A stretch of DNA of 64,000 nt from assembly GCF_000720325.1 (NCBI RefSeq), contig NZ_JOJM01000003.1, forward strand, positions 310,001 through 374,000. Direction: 5' to 3'. The first letter of the stretch is position 1, and every line of letters begins with the position of its first letter. The DNA comes from Streptomyces sp. NRRL B-1347. GTDB taxonomy: Bacteria > Actinomycetota > Actinomycetes > Streptomycetales > Streptomycetaceae. A program made the translations under genes and the position numbers. The notes under the pieces are model-generated. The model was not told the origin of the DNA and searched no databases. It saw nothing but the letters and a program-made list of their open reading frames with translations. Below are positions 8,582 through 17,880 of the stretch, one piece after another.

Positions 8582-11101
8582 ATGAGCATCGACCGACGCA
8601 CCGCCGTCACGGGAGGCATCGCCGCAGGGCTCGCCCTGGCGACCGCCTCCGCCGTGACCCGCGCGACCGCAGCGGCCCCTGCGCCGAAGGGCGCACCGAA
8701 GAAGGGGGTGATCACCGTCCCGGGTGAGTCCCCGGCCCGCACGACCATCCCCGTCGCCCGCGACCCCAGGGCTTCGGGCGGCGCCTACCTGGCCCTGGGC
8801 ACCGCCGATTCACCGCCCGCGCGCGGCGGCTGGTACGCCACGTACACCGTGGACGTCCCGGCCGCCGGGCCGTACCGCCTGACGGCGGTGGTCTCCGTGC
8901 CCGTGGAGCAGCCGCACGCCGAGCAGCCGGGCTCCTGCCTCCGGCTGACCGTCAACGACGCCGCGCCGATCCCGCTCGTCCACTCCCAGCCCCACTGGTA
9001 CGAGTCCCCGAAGGCGTGGGGCGAGCTGTCCCGGGCCGTGCTGGGCGACGTCGAGCTGCGCCGCGGCGCCAACACCCTCACGTTCACCGTCGCGGGCCCG
9101 ACCGTCCTGGACGCGTACACCGGATACCGGTTCCTCCTGGACGAGTTCACCCTCACCCCGGTGCCGGTCGCGCTGCGCGCCGTGCGCGTACGGGAGCGCG
9201 CGGGGGATCCGGTGGACAACCTCGGCCACTACCGCGACGACGAGCGCGCGACCCTCGCCTTCGAGCTGAACGCGGCGGCGCCGGAGCCGCTGAGCGTCTC
9301 CTACCGCCTGCTCGACCACTCCTCGAAGGAGGTGGCCTCCGGCTCCGTGCGCGTCCCGGCGGGCGCCACCGGTGCCGCGCTCCCCCTGCCCGCGCTGCCG
9401 CCCGGCGCCTACCGCGCCGTCGCGGCCCTCGGTTCGGCCCCGAAGGCCACGGTCACCGGGCGCTTCGCGCGCCTTCCGGAGCAGCGGCCGGTGCGGGGCC
9501 CGGCGAACCGCTTCGGCGTCAACGTCGCCACCTACGCCCTCGTGCCGCCCGCGCGGCTGCCCGCGCTCGCCTCGGCCCTCGCGGCCCTGGGCGTCGGCCA
9601 CGTCCGCGACGGCGGCTCCTGGCCCGCCGTGCAGCGCGCCCGGCACGCCCCGTTCGCCGGGGAGCCGTACGAGACCGCGCTCGCCGCCTTCCAGGACCAC
9701 GGCCTGAAGGTCACCGAGGTCGTCTCGCCGCCGCCCGACTGGGCGTTGACGCAGACCTCCGTGCCGCTGCCCGCCGACCTGCGCGACGCCTACCGCTACG
9801 CGGCCCATCTGGCGGGGCGCGGCGGTCGCGCGGCGGCCGACGCGCTCCAGCTGTCGAACGAGCCGGACGTGGACGCCACCGCGAGCACCGGCGACCAGCA
9901 CGCCGCGTACGTCAAGGCGGCGGCGCTCGGCATCGCCGACCAGCCGGACGCGCCCCCGGTGGTGCTTCCGGGCATCGCCCAGGAGGGCGTGTTCCAGGAG
10001 CTGATGCTCCGCAACGACGTGGTGCGGTACGCCGACGTGTGGAGCTTCCACGGCTATCCGCCGCTCGACGACACCGACCCCGAGCCGTCGTCGGCGCCGG
10101 AGGAGCAGCAGGAGCTGCGGCGGCGGTTCGGGGTGCCGGGCCGCGAGGCGGCGATGTGGATGACGGAGTGCGGGGCGTTCCTGCCCGCCGTGCCGGGCGG
10201 CGACCCCGCGTACGCCACGCAGCGCACCCAGGCCCGCTATCTGGTGATGTCCACGGTGGAGAGCCTGGCCGCGGGCACGGACCGGCAGTTCTGGTTCTGC
10301 GGGCCGCCGTGCACGGACGACGGCGTGTCGTTCGCGCTGTTCAGCCGGGCCTTCCAGCCGCTGCCCGCGTTCAGCGCGTACGCGGCGCTCACCGCGCTGC
10401 TCGGCGAGGCGAACTTCGCGGGCCTGCTGGCGGAGTTGCTGCCGCGCGCGGCCGGTTTCGTCTTCGCGGACGGCGCGGGCCGGACCGTGACGGTGGTGTG
10501 CGCGCCCCGGGCGAGGTCCGTGGACGTGCCGGTGCCGGACGGGCCGACGCGCGTGTACGACATCATGGGCGCGCCCCGGGGCACACCGCCCCGGTCGCGG
10601 CGGGGAACGGTCCGGGTGAAGGCGTCCCGCGACCCGCTCTACCTGGTGACCGACGCACCCCCCGAGCGGCGTCCCAAGCCGCCCGCGGGAGACGGCCGCA
10701 CACGGACGCGGCCGCTGTCCCCTGCCGAACACATCGTCCTCGACCAGCGGTTCGCGGCGGCCGAATCGGCACCGAACAAGGCCGACGGCGACGCCGAACC
10801 GCCGCTCGGCTACCGCCTGGGCGGGACGACCCGTATGCACCTGGCCGTCTACAACTTCAACCCCACGGCGCGGACGGTCACCCTCACCGCGCGCCCGCCC
10901 GCCGGCTGGTCGGTGACGCCCCGCCGCGTGACGGAGGTCCGGGTGCCCGCGCGCGGACGCGTACGGGTCCCCTTCACGGTGACGGCGGGCGCGCGGGTGA
11001 CCACCGGAGTGGACCACCCGCTGACCTTCGAGGCCCGCCTCGGCGACGAGCAGGTGCCGCCGTCGGTGTCACTCGTCCAACGGCGGCCCCGAAGCGGGTG
11101 A
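8582..11101 (+). CDS. Tat-exported clan GH-A-like glycoside hydrolase
   Basis: Predicted secreted protein of 839 residues. The N-terminus has a twin-arginine start (DRRTAVTGG) followed by an alanine-rich hydrophobic stretch. Residues ~40-300 look like beta-rich accessory domains. A TIM-barrel-like region follows with LSNEPDV (Glu ~427, the usual acid/base of clan GH-A, in an N-E-P context) and MWMTECGAF (Glu ~529, candidate nucleophile). The C-terminal ~130 residues form a further beta-sandwich. Family-level assignment (GH39/GH5-like or an unclassified group) cannot be made by eye, and the polysaccharide substrate is unknown. It is divergent from the frameshifted kinase. Confidence 0.75.
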   Translation: MSIDRRTAVTGGIAAGLALATASAVTRATAAAPAPKGAPKKGVITVPGESPARTTIPVARDPRASGGAYLALGTADSPPARGGWYATYTVDVPAAGPYRLTAVVSVPVEQPHAEQPGSCLRLTVNDAAPIPLVHSQPHWYESPKAWGELSRAVLGDVELRRGANTLTFTVAGPTVLDAYTGYRFLLDEFTLTPVPVALRAVRVRERAGDPVDNLGHYRDDERATLAFELNAAAPEPLSVSYRLLDHSSKEVASGSVRVPAGATGAALPLPALPPGAYRAVAALGSAPKATVTGRFARLPEQRPVRGPANRFGVNVATYALVPPARLPALASALAALGVGHVRDGGSWPAVQRARHAPFAGEPYETALAAFQDHGLKVTEVVSPPPDWALTQTSVPLPADLRDAYRYAAHLAGRGGRAAADALQLSNEPDVDATASTGDQHAAYVKAAALGIADQPDAPPVVLPGIAQEGVFQELMLRNDVVRYADVWSFHGYPPLDDTDPEPSSAPEEQQELRRRFGVPGREAAMWMTECGAFLPAVPGGDPAYATQRTQARYLVMSTVESLAAGTDRQFWFCGPPCTDDGVSFALFSRAFQPLPAFSAYAALTALLGEANFAGLLAELLPRAAGFVFADGAGRTVTVVCAPRARSVDVPVPDGPTRVYDIMGAPRGTPPRSRRGTVRVKASRDPLYLVTDAPPERRPKPPAGDGRTRTRPLSPAEHIVLDQRFAAAESAPNKADGDAEPPLGYRLGGTTRMHLAVYNFNPTARTVTLTARPPAGWSVTPRRVTEVRVPARGRVRVPFTVTAGARVTTGVDHPLTFEARLGDEQVPPSVSLVQRRPRSG

Positions 11102-11650
11102 CTAGCGCAGGCCGGTCTGGCTGCGGCCGTCGAGCTTGCCGTTGGTGAAGGAGAACGAGGCCACGCCGTACGTCGACTTCTGCTCACACGTGTAGATCGC
11201 CGACTTCGCGCCCTTGGCCTCGGAGTCGACGTAGCGCACGCAGACGCCCTTGCCCGCGATGGAGTGCATCTGGGCGATGGTCTTGCCCTTGGTGATCTTC
11301 TTGTACTTGGCCTTCGTCATCTTGCCGTTGGACTCCTTGCCGTCCAGACCGGCCTGCGACTTGATCTCCAGCTTGCCGTTGCCGAAGAAGAAGTCCGCCG
11401 TGCTGTACCGCTTGTTGCCCTTGCACGTGTACGTCTTGCTGGAGTAGCCCGGGAAGCTGTCGCTCGCGGTCTTCTTGCAAGCGCCCTTGCCGGCGACGGC
11501 GTGCAGCTTGGCGATGCTCGCGCCCAGCTTCACCTTGTCGTACTCGGCGCGCGTGATGGTGCCCGTGCCCGCGGCCTGCGCGGTCGGCGCCAGGGCGGCG
11601 GTGAGAGCGGTGGCGAGCAGACCGGCGGTGACCAGGCTCTTGCGCGACAT
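11102..11650 (-). CDS. Secreted BLIP-like protein (two tandem repeats)
   Basis: A 182-residue protein with a Sec signal peptide (MSRKSLVTAGLLATALTAA, cleavage near AQA). The mature part has two similar ~75-residue repeats, starting at ITRAEYDKVKLGASIAKLH and MTKAKYKKITKGKTIAQMH. Each has an AGKG(A/V)C turn, a second Cys and a terminal F.NGKL..(K/R)SQ(A/T)GL strand. This two-repeat, four-cysteine architecture matches Streptomyces beta-lactamase inhibitory proteins (BLIP/BLP) and SmpA/OmlA-like folds. Whether it binds a beta-lactamase cannot be judged from sequence; no beta-lactamase gene is adjacent. It is very Lys-rich compared with its neighbours. Confidence 0.72.
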   Translation of the reverse strand: MSRKSLVTAGLLATALTAALAPTAQAAGTGTITRAEYDKVKLGASIAKLHAVAGKGACKKTASDSFPGYSSKTYTCKGNKRYSTADFFFGNGKLEIKSQAGLDGKESNGKMTKAKYKKITKGKTIAQMHSIAGKGVCVRYVDSEAKGAKSAIYTCEQKSTYGVASFSFTNGKLDGRSQTGLR

Positions 11651-11793
11651 GCGGATTCCTCATTCTTGCGCGGAAAACGGCAGGGCTGAGGGACGTCACG
11701 AAGGCGCAGCCCCCCACCCTTCGAACAAAGCGAAGTATAGGGAGACGTCGATCTTCTTTTCGAAGACTTTCGACGGATGACCGCTCATACTGG

Positions 11794-12462
11794 GTGACAA
11801 GCACCACACCGCACACGGAGCCTCATGTGCTGAGCCCCGACCCGGCCCTGGAGCGCGTCTGGTACGTCTCCTACGGCTCGAACATGCACCTCGACCGCCT
11901 CATGGCGTACATCGCGGGCGGCAGGCCCCCTGGCTCGTCCCGGGACCACCCCGGCTGCCGCGACCGGCGGCCGCCGGAGGTCTCGCGTGCCGTGGAGCTG
12001 CCGGGCGCCCTGTACTTCGCGACGGAGTCGGCGCTGTGGACGGGCGGGCGGGCCTTCTACGACGCGGACGCCGAAGGACTCCTGTACGCCCGGGCCCACC
12101 TGGTGACCCGCGGGCAGTTCTCCGACATCGCCGCGCAGGAGATGTACCGCAGCCCCGGCACGGACCTCGATCTGACGGCGGCGGTCCGGGACGGGCGGGC
12201 CCGCCTCGGCGACGGTCGCTACGAGACGCTGGTGTGCCCTGGGCTGCTCGACGGGCTGCCGCTGCTGACCTTCACGGCGCCCTGGCGGCTCGCGGACGTG
12301 GCCCTCAACCCGCCCGCGGGCGCGTATCTGCGGCACCTGGGTGCGGGCCTGCTGGAGACGGCGGCCTGGGGTGAGGCCGCCGTCTCCGCCTACCTCGCGG
12401 CCCGCCCGGGCGCCCTGGGTCACTGGACGGCCGAGCGGGTCGCGCGGCTGCTCGCGCGCTGA
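11794..12462 (+). CDS. Gamma-glutamylcyclotransferase-like protein
   Basis: A 222-residue cytoplasmic protein with the hallmark VWYVSYGSNM near residue 25, the substrate-binding YGSN loop of the GGCT/AIG2 superfamily. The remainder fits the barrel of that fold, including the FYDADAEGLLYARAHLVTRGQF region that usually carries the catalytic Glu. Start GTG 11794; an in-frame GTG at 11827 is an alternative that leaves the YGSN motif intact. Biochemistry within this superfamily varies, so the product is best called GGCT-like. It is convergent with the collagenase gene. Confidence 0.8.
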   Translation: MTSTTPHTEPHVLSPDPALERVWYVSYGSNMHLDRLMAYIAGGRPPGSSRDHPGCRDRRPPEVSRAVELPGALYFATESALWTGGRAFYDADAEGLLYARAHLVTRGQFSDIAAQEMYRSPGTDLDLTAAVRDGRARLGDGRYETLVCPGLLDGLPLLTFTAPWRLADVALNPPAGAYLRHLGAGLLETAAWGEAAVSAYLAARPGALGHWTAERVARLLAR

Positions 12463-12470
12463 CCTGTGGA

Positions 12471-14795
12471 TCAGCCGCGCAGCGGGCCCTCGCAGCGGAA
12501 GTCGGACGTACCGCCGCGCCCGTCGGTCCAGATGTCCACGGCACCGAACGAGCAGTTCATGTCGGTGAGGTTGTTGTCACCGCCCTTGGCCCGATCGAGG
12601 ATGAAGTAGTCGACCGTCTCGGACATGTCCTTGTAGACCACGTCCTCGTCCTGGGAGTCGGTGAGGCGGGCCGTGATCCGGCCCGTGCAGGCGAAGCGCG
12701 GGCGGTCCTGCGAGCCGCCTGCCGCGCACTCCGGGGTGAAGCCCGTCGTCGCCTTGATGGAGTCGCGGATCTGGGTCGCCGAGGTGTCGCGCAACTCGCT
12801 CACCGGAACGTACTTGGTGTCGGGCACGAACAGGTCGTTGACCTTGGCGATCTGCTCGTCGAGGAAGGCGTCGTACTCGGACTGGATGTGCGTGTCCTTG
12901 CCGAGCCGGTCGCGCCAGGCGTCGAAGGCCGCCGGGTCGTCCTTGCGCAGCAGGCCGTACATCTCCTGGAGCAGGGCGGGGTGCTCGGTCCACAGGTACT
13001 CGAAGAACGTGCCCGCGTAGTTGTAGAAGCGGAAGCCGTCGCCGTCGTAGGTGGCGTGCAGGAGCTGGTTGACGCTCATCCGCGGGCCGCCGTTCGCCGT
13101 GTCGGCGATGATGCCCTTGACCAGGGACTTGCGGACCTTGATGCCGTCGTCGCGGGTGGCGCCGTCGAAGAACTCCGCGGTGCCCTCGTCCATCGCCGTG
13201 GTGCGGTCGCCCTGGTACCAGGGGCCCTCGCCGAAGGATCCGGGCACCGCCCAGCGGCCGTTGAGGTAGTGCGTGTACTCGTGCCGGAACAGCTCTTCGA
13301 GGGTGAGCGAGGAGTCCTGGGGGACGCGGCGCTGGTAGGTGTAGAAGGTGGCGCCCTTCTCGATGTACATGCCGCCGTTGTCGGTGCTCAGACCGGTCAG
13401 GAGCGGCTGGAAGTTCTCGTACTCGGCGCGCGAGGAGTACAGGACCACCCGCAGGCTGGAGTTGGTGTCGCCCTTGAGCGGCTCCTGGGTGCCGACCACG
13501 CGGTGGAACTGCGCCTTGACCTGCTGGCTCGCGTAGTAGAGCTGGTCGACGGTGGCGCGGTCGAGCGCGTGCCGCACCACGATCCCGTCCGTCCCCTGCT
13601 TGCCGTAGCTGTACGTCTGCGGGAACAGCTTCTTCTCGATGTCCTCGCGGCACACCTTGTACGGCGCGCAGGCCTCGAACTCGACGAGCCAGGTGGCGAC
13701 CTTCGCCCACGGCGCGCTGAAGTCGCCGAACGTGCGGGCGGTGACGTCGAGGAGCCCGCCGAGCCCGGAGACGATCTCGGTGCGCACCGCCTCGACCTGG
13801 CCCATGCGGCCGTACTCCAGGAGGGCGTCGCGCGCCACCCAGGCGTTGTCCGTGCCCTTCAGATGGGCGTGGCCCGCGAAGGCCTTGAAGGCGGCGCGGT
13901 AGGAGGGGTCGGCGGCGACGGCGGCGTGGAAGGCGGTGTCCCGGTTGCCGGGGTAGACGCCCAGGTAGTTCAGGGAGAGCGCGGCGAGCACCGAGCCGGC
14001 CCAGGAGCGGTCCTTGTAGGTGTCCGGGCGGTTGGCGTCCATGGTCTTCAGGACCCGCTTGACGAGCGGCAGTTGGTGCTGGCGCAGGCCCGGCGCGCTC
14101 GCCGCGTAGAGGGCCTCGCGGAGCGTCTCGGCGTTCGTGCCGGTCACGTCGAAGGTGCGGGCCGCCGTGCCGAAGGCGTCGATGGCCGCCCGCATGGCCG
14201 CGACCGTCGGCGCGTCGGTGACGTCGATCTCGTCGCGGGAGAAGTCGTGGTACGCCACCGCGTGCAGATAGGTGAACATCTCCAGGAGGTGGCTGCCGTT
14301 CTTGCCGTCGTGGCTCGCGGCGAGCGCGCCGATGCGCCGGGATACGGCCTGCACGTGCGCGTCGGACATCACCGGGGCGAGGCGCCGGTCCCAGGTCCAG
14401 ATCAGCGAGCGCAGACAGCCGTCGGCGGTGACGGCCCGGTCGGCGAGGAAGTCGGCCAGGCCCTCCGGGGAGAGGCGGGTGAGGTCGTCGAGCGTGCACC
14501 CGGCGGCCGCGGTCCGGTGCTTGGGCTTGGGCGTACGGGGGCCGGGGACGCGGCCGTCGGTGAGGCCGCCCGGGGCGGGGAGCCGCCGGGCCTCGGGCTT
14601 GGGCGCCTTGGCCAGGCGGTCGGCCCGGTCGTGCGGGTCGGGCGCTGCGGGCCCCGGTCGCGCGGCGGCCTGCCGTGTCGCGTCGGACGGGGCGGACGGG
14701 GTGTCCGCCTGCCCGAGCGGGGCGGCGGTCACGCAGAGGGTCACCGCTGTCGCGGCGGTGAGCAGGGATCTGCGCAGGGTTCTCGAAGGAAACAC
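12471..14795 (-). CDS. Secreted microbial collagenase (peptidase M9)
   Basis: Zinc metallopeptidase of 774 residues that should cleave native collagen outside the cell. A signal peptide (MFPSRTLRRSLLTAATAVTLC) and a low-complexity propeptide are followed by the helical collagenase activator region and the gluzincin domain. The zinc site is visible as HEYTH (His505, Glu506, His509) with a downstream DEGTAEFF, whose Glu537 is at the spacing expected for the third ligand. A short C-terminal domain follows, without obvious PKD or collagen-binding repeats. The upstream region shared with the aminopeptidase P gene carries a motif that recurs before the hydroxyproline genes. This suggests coordinated control, with the enzyme feeding Hyp-rich peptides to that pathway. 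Confidence 0.92.
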   Translation of the reverse strand: MFPSRTLRRSLLTAATAVTLCVTAAPLGQADTPSAPSDATRQAAARPGPAAPDPHDRADRLAKAPKPEARRLPAPGGLTDGRVPGPRTPKPKHRTAAAGCTLDDLTRLSPEGLADFLADRAVTADGCLRSLIWTWDRRLAPVMSDAHVQAVSRRIGALAASHDGKNGSHLLEMFTYLHAVAYHDFSRDEIDVTDAPTVAAMRAAIDAFGTAARTFDVTGTNAETLREALYAASAPGLRQHQLPLVKRVLKTMDANRPDTYKDRSWAGSVLAALSLNYLGVYPGNRDTAFHAAVAADPSYRAAFKAFAGHAHLKGTDNAWVARDALLEYGRMGQVEAVRTEIVSGLGGLLDVTARTFGDFSAPWAKVATWLVEFEACAPYKVCREDIEKKLFPQTYSYGKQGTDGIVVRHALDRATVDQLYYASQQVKAQFHRVVGTQEPLKGDTNSSLRVVLYSSRAEYENFQPLLTGLSTDNGGMYIEKGATFYTYQRRVPQDSSLTLEELFRHEYTHYLNGRWAVPGSFGEGPWYQGDRTTAMDEGTAEFFDGATRDDGIKVRKSLVKGIIADTANGGPRMSVNQLLHATYDGDGFRFYNYAGTFFEYLWTEHPALLQEMYGLLRKDDPAAFDAWRDRLGKDTHIQSEYDAFLDEQIAKVNDLFVPDTKYVPVSELRDTSATQIRDSIKATTGFTPECAAGGSQDRPRFACTGRITARLTDSQDEDVVYKDMSETVDYFILDRAKGGDNNLTDMNCSFGAVDIWTDGRGGTSDFRCEGPLRG

Positions 14796-14934
14796 AGAGA
14801 GCTCCCAGGGTGGGGGTCATGGGAAAGCACGTGGGGCAGCGGTGGAATTGACACCAACTGCCCGCTGAATAGCGGTACTTGACGCCGGAGTCCCATTCGA
14901 ACTCCTGACGCCATGTGACGCGTAACGTAGTAAT

Positions 14935-14946
14935 GTGAAATTGCAC
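14935..14946 (+). promoter_or_regulatory. Shared 12-bp motif, copy 1 (GTGAAATTGCAC)
   Basis: It lies in the 247-bp region between the divergent collagenase and aminopeptidase P genes. It matches the 12-bp pattern also seen at 17865, 20974 and 24341 at nearly all positions and is embedded in a less GC-rich patch (TAGTAATGTGAAATTGCACTG). The likely ligand is the GntR/FCD regulator encoded at 24471. The rest of the 14796-15042 gap shows no gene. Confidence 0.5.
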
Positions 14947-15042
14947 TGACAAGGGGTCAGGCGCTCCGTTATCCAGCTGTGTCCCAGCCGGCCCGCCCGC
15001 CAGGAGCGTGCGGGACCGGCCCGCGACCGAGGAGGATCACCC

Positions 15043-16470
15043 GTGTCCGAACCCACGACCGACACCCCTGACCAGCCCGGCACCGCCGCTCCCGCCCGGC
15101 CCGCGGCAGGCGCCCCGCGGGCCCTGGGGACGGTCAGCCACGACCTGCCCGTCTCCCCTGAGTTCGCGCGGTTCATGGCGGGCGACTGGGAGCCGAGCCC
15201 GCTCCCCGGCGACCTCCGCCTCACGGCCGCCGACGTCACCCCGGCCCGCCGGGCACGCCTTTCCGCCCGCTTCCCCGGGGAGCGACTCGTCGTCCCCGCA
15301 GGGGAGTTGCGGGTCCGCTCCAACGACTGCGACTACCGCTTCCGGCCGCACAGCGCGTACGCGTGGCTCACCGGCCTGACCGGCGAGGAGCAGGCCGGGC
15401 ACGTCCTCGTTCTGGAGCCGGACGGACCGCAGGGGCACGAGGCGGTCCTGTACGTGCGGCCCCGCTCGCCGCGCGCCGACGGCGGCTTCTACCGCGACCG
15501 GCGCTACGGCGAGTTCTGGGTCGGCCGCCGCCCCGACCTGGCGGAGGCCGAGCGCATGACCGGCGTCCGCTGCGCCCACCTGGACGACGTCGGCAAGCTC
15601 CCGCCGGGGCGCGACGCGTCGACGGACGCCGAACTCGCCACCGTCCTGAGCGAGCTGAGACTCGTCAAGGACGCCTGGGAGGTGGCCCAGCTGCAACAGG
15701 CCGTCGACCACACGACGGCCGGGTTCGAGGACGTGGTCCGCGCCCTGCCGCGCGCCCTGCGCCATCCGCGCGGCGAACGCTGGATCGAGGGCGTCTTCGG
15801 CCTGCGCGCCCGCGCGGAGGGCAACGGCACCGGCTACGAGACCATCGCCGCCTCCGGCGCCCACGCCTGCGTCCTGCACTGGATCCGCAACGACGGCCCC
15901 CTGGACGCACGGGAGCTGCTCCTCCTGGACGCGGGCGTGGAGACCGACACCCTCTACACCGCCGACATCACCCGCACGCTGCCCCTCTCCGGGCGCTTCT
16001 CGCCCGTCCAGCGGCAGGTGTACGAACTCGTGCTCGCCGCCCAGGACGCGGGCATCGCCGCGCTGCGGCCGGGGGCGCGCTTCCGGGACTTCCACCGGGC
16101 CGCGATGCGGGTGATCTCCGAGGGCCTCGCCGAGTGGGGCGTCCTCAAGAGCCCCGAGGGCGACTTCCACCGCCGCTACACCCTGTGCAGCAGCGGCCAC
16201 ATGCTCGGGATCGACCTGCACGACTGCGCCCAGGCGCGGACCGAGGTCTATCTGGACGGCGTCCTCGAGGAAGGCCAGGTCCTGACCGTCGAACCCGGCC
16301 TCTACCTCCAGCCGGACGACGAGACCCTGCCGCCCGAACTGCGCGGCATCGGCGTCCGCATCGAGGACGACCTGGTCGTCACGGCGGAGGGCGCCCGGCT
16401 CATGTCCGGTGACCTGCCGCGCGGGCCGGACGAGGTGGAGACGTGGATGGGGAACCTCATGGAGGGCTGA
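15043..16470 (+). CDS. Aminopeptidase P (Xaa-Pro aminopeptidase, M24B)
   Basis: A 475-residue cytoplasmic dinuclear metallopeptidase that removes residues N-terminal to proline or hydroxyproline. The N-terminal AMP_N domain (~40-180) precedes the pita-bread catalytic domain. All five metal ligands are in order: Asp296 (LLLDAG), Asp308 (TADITRT), His386 (SSGHMLG), Glu417 (TVEPGLYL) and Glu441 (VRIEDDLVV). GTG start at 15043, with GAGGAGG upstream. Streptomyces carry this enzyme as a housekeeping peptidase. Here its position opposite a collagenase and near a hydroxyproline cluster suggests use on collagen-derived X-Pro/X-Hyp peptides, which is inference. Confidence 0.94.
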   Translation: MSEPTTDTPDQPGTAAPARPAAGAPRALGTVSHDLPVSPEFARFMAGDWEPSPLPGDLRLTAADVTPARRARLSARFPGERLVVPAGELRVRSNDCDYRFRPHSAYAWLTGLTGEEQAGHVLVLEPDGPQGHEAVLYVRPRSPRADGGFYRDRRYGEFWVGRRPDLAEAERMTGVRCAHLDDVGKLPPGRDASTDAELATVLSELRLVKDAWEVAQLQQAVDHTTAGFEDVVRALPRALRHPRGERWIEGVFGLRARAEGNGTGYETIAASGAHACVLHWIRNDGPLDARELLLLDAGVETDTLYTADITRTLPLSGRFSPVQRQVYELVLAAQDAGIAALRPGARFRDFHRAAMRVISEGLAEWGVLKSPEGDFHRRYTLCSSGHMLGIDLHDCAQARTEVYLDGVLEEGQVLTVEPGLYLQPDDETLPPELRGIGVRIEDDLVVTAEGARLMSGDLPRGPDEVETWMGNLMEG

Positions 16471-16522
16471 GCGGGCCATCCCCCCAGGGCCCCTCCCGCG
16501 GATTCGAGGCCGAGCGGCGGAC

Positions 16523-16990
16523 TCAGGCGTAGTAGGTGGCGAACGATCCGACCCACCAGGCCGCCAGCGGCAGGACGCACACCTGCACGCCGGCCGTGAT
16601 CCAGCACCGGCACAGGGCGGCGATCCCGAACGTCCACCATGCCGTCGTGCGCAGCAGGCCCACCACCCCGGCCTGATATCCCTGCCCGGTGGGATCCATC
16701 ATGCCGGGGTGGCCCATCCAGTCCTCGGTGAAGACGCCGTCCGATCCGAACACGACGGCGGCCGACACGAGCCACAGGTCGGCCAGGAGGGCCAGCACGG
16801 CAAGCGTCTTGTCGAAGCGCAGGTACGCGGGCGTCGGCACCAGCAGCCGCACGGCCGCGTGCCCCTGGTCGCGCACCCAGTCCTGCGACCGGATGCGCAC
16901 CAGCACGACCGCGGCGTACACCAGCGCGACGACGACGGCTGCCCATCCCCCCATGAAGAACAGCCCGAAGAACAGCATCCCTGCACTCAT
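16523..16990 (-). CDS. Small integral membrane protein of unknown function
   Basis: A 155-residue protein with four hydrophobic segments (start MSAGMLFFGLFFMGGWAAVVV, a pair in the middle around LLADLWLVSAAVVF, and a C-terminal one). Charged loops contain RIRSQDWVRDQG and the acidic TEDWMGHPGMM. No enzymatic motif is visible and I do not recognise a family. It is convergent with the aminopeptidase P gene and shares no motif with the hydroxyproline genes. Confidence 0.75.
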   Translation of the reverse strand: MSAGMLFFGLFFMGGWAAVVVALVYAAVVLVRIRSQDWVRDQGHAAVRLLVPTPAYLRFDKTLAVLALLADLWLVSAAVVFGSDGVFTEDWMGHPGMMDPTGQGYQAGVVGLLRTTAWWTFGIAALCRCWITAGVQVCVLPLAAWWVGSFATYYA

Positions 16991-17063
16991 GGTGGGTCAG
17001 ATGTCATCCGGCGCAGAGCGGTTCCAGGTGAGCCGGGCGGCACACCGGTGGCCGCGCGGCCGT

Positions 17064-17723
17064 CTACGGGGTCCTTCCGGCGGGGGCGTCGTAGACCAGG
17101 CTGTAGCGCCAGAACAGGCGGCGCCGGATCCGGGCGCCGGGCAGTTCCCGCGCGGCCGCGGCGCGGATGTCACCCAGGGTTTCCCGCGGGTCGGCGGTGG
17201 GTGCCGTCATGTGCGGGGGCAGCGCGTCGGCGCGGGCCGGATGCCTGATCAGCCCCATGAGCGGATTCAGGAGCGCGGCGGGCAGGGTGGCGAGCAGGTC
17301 GACGGGCCCGGACTCCCGGTAGCAGCCGACGATCACGAGGCGCCCGCCCGGAGCGAGACAGCCGCGCAGCTCCCGCAGGGTGGCCGTCAGCGGCAGGTGG
17401 TGCAGGACGGCGACCAGGGTGACGGCGTCGTAACGCCGCTGCGGATCGCGCCCGTCGAAGCCGGCCTCGACGACCGTGACCGCGGGATCGCCGGCGAAGC
17501 GCTCCGCCGCGGCGCGCGCCGTCCCGGGATCGGGTTCGAGCCCGGTGACGGTGGCGGCCCGACGGCGCAGCAGCGAGGCGAGGTTCCCCGTTCCGCACCC
17601 GACGTCGAGGACGTGGCGGGCCCCGGACGCGGCCACCCGGTCCGCGATCCAGCGGCCGTAGTGGTCGTTGTGGCTCCAGGGATGCCGCTGGTTGAAACGG
17701 TGGAGGTGGGAGAGCAGCGCCAT
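17064..17723 (-). CDS. Class I SAM-dependent methyltransferase
   Basis: A 219-residue methyltransferase (Methyltransf_11/UbiE-like). Motif I is HVLDVGCGTGNLASLL near residue 40, the acidic strand is VTGLEPDPGTA, and YDAVTLVAVLHHLPL marks the motif II/III region. The N-terminal FNQRHPWSHNDHYGRWIAD is typical of a Streptomyces orphan methyltransferase group. It runs away from the hydroxyproline genes, and nothing suggests that it takes part in that pathway. Confidence 0.9.
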   Translation of the reverse strand: MALLSHLHRFNQRHPWSHNDHYGRWIADRVAASGARHVLDVGCGTGNLASLLRRRAATVTGLEPDPGTARAAAERFAGDPAVTVVEAGFDGRDPQRRYDAVTLVAVLHHLPLTATLRELRGCLAPGGRLVIVGCYRESGPVDLLATLPAALLNPLMGLIRHPARADALPPHMTAPTADPRETLGDIRAAAARELPGARIRRRLFWRYSLVYDAPAGRTP

Positions 17724-17845
17724 GGGGCCACGGTAAGTGAGCCTCTCCGGATCGCGGCCTCGCAGGGATCACCGGCGCTCTGGAGCCGCACGGCCCGCTG
17801 AACAGGTCCCGGGCCAGCGAGAGTTGGGGCCGTGTGCGGGATCCC

Positions 17846-17876
17846 TTGGCAAGGCTGGTGCAATGTGAAATATTAC
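17846..17876 (+). promoter_or_regulatory. Promoter of the Hyp operon with shared motif, copy 2
   Basis: TTGGCA (17846-17851) and AATATT (17869-17874) are 17 bp apart, placing the transcription start on or next to the GTG at 17881, so the operon mRNA may be leaderless. The 12-bp motif GTGAAATATTAC (17865-17876) covers the -10 box completely. A protein bound there would block RNA polymerase, as expected of a catabolic repressor of the GntR type. Confidence 0.6.
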
Positions 17877-17880
17877 TGGC

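Noticed and set aside
8810..11017. A 735-codon minus frame opposite the GH-A-like gene
   Set aside because: Shadow frame with Arg/Gly-rich composition; the + frame has a Tat signal and catalytic motifs.
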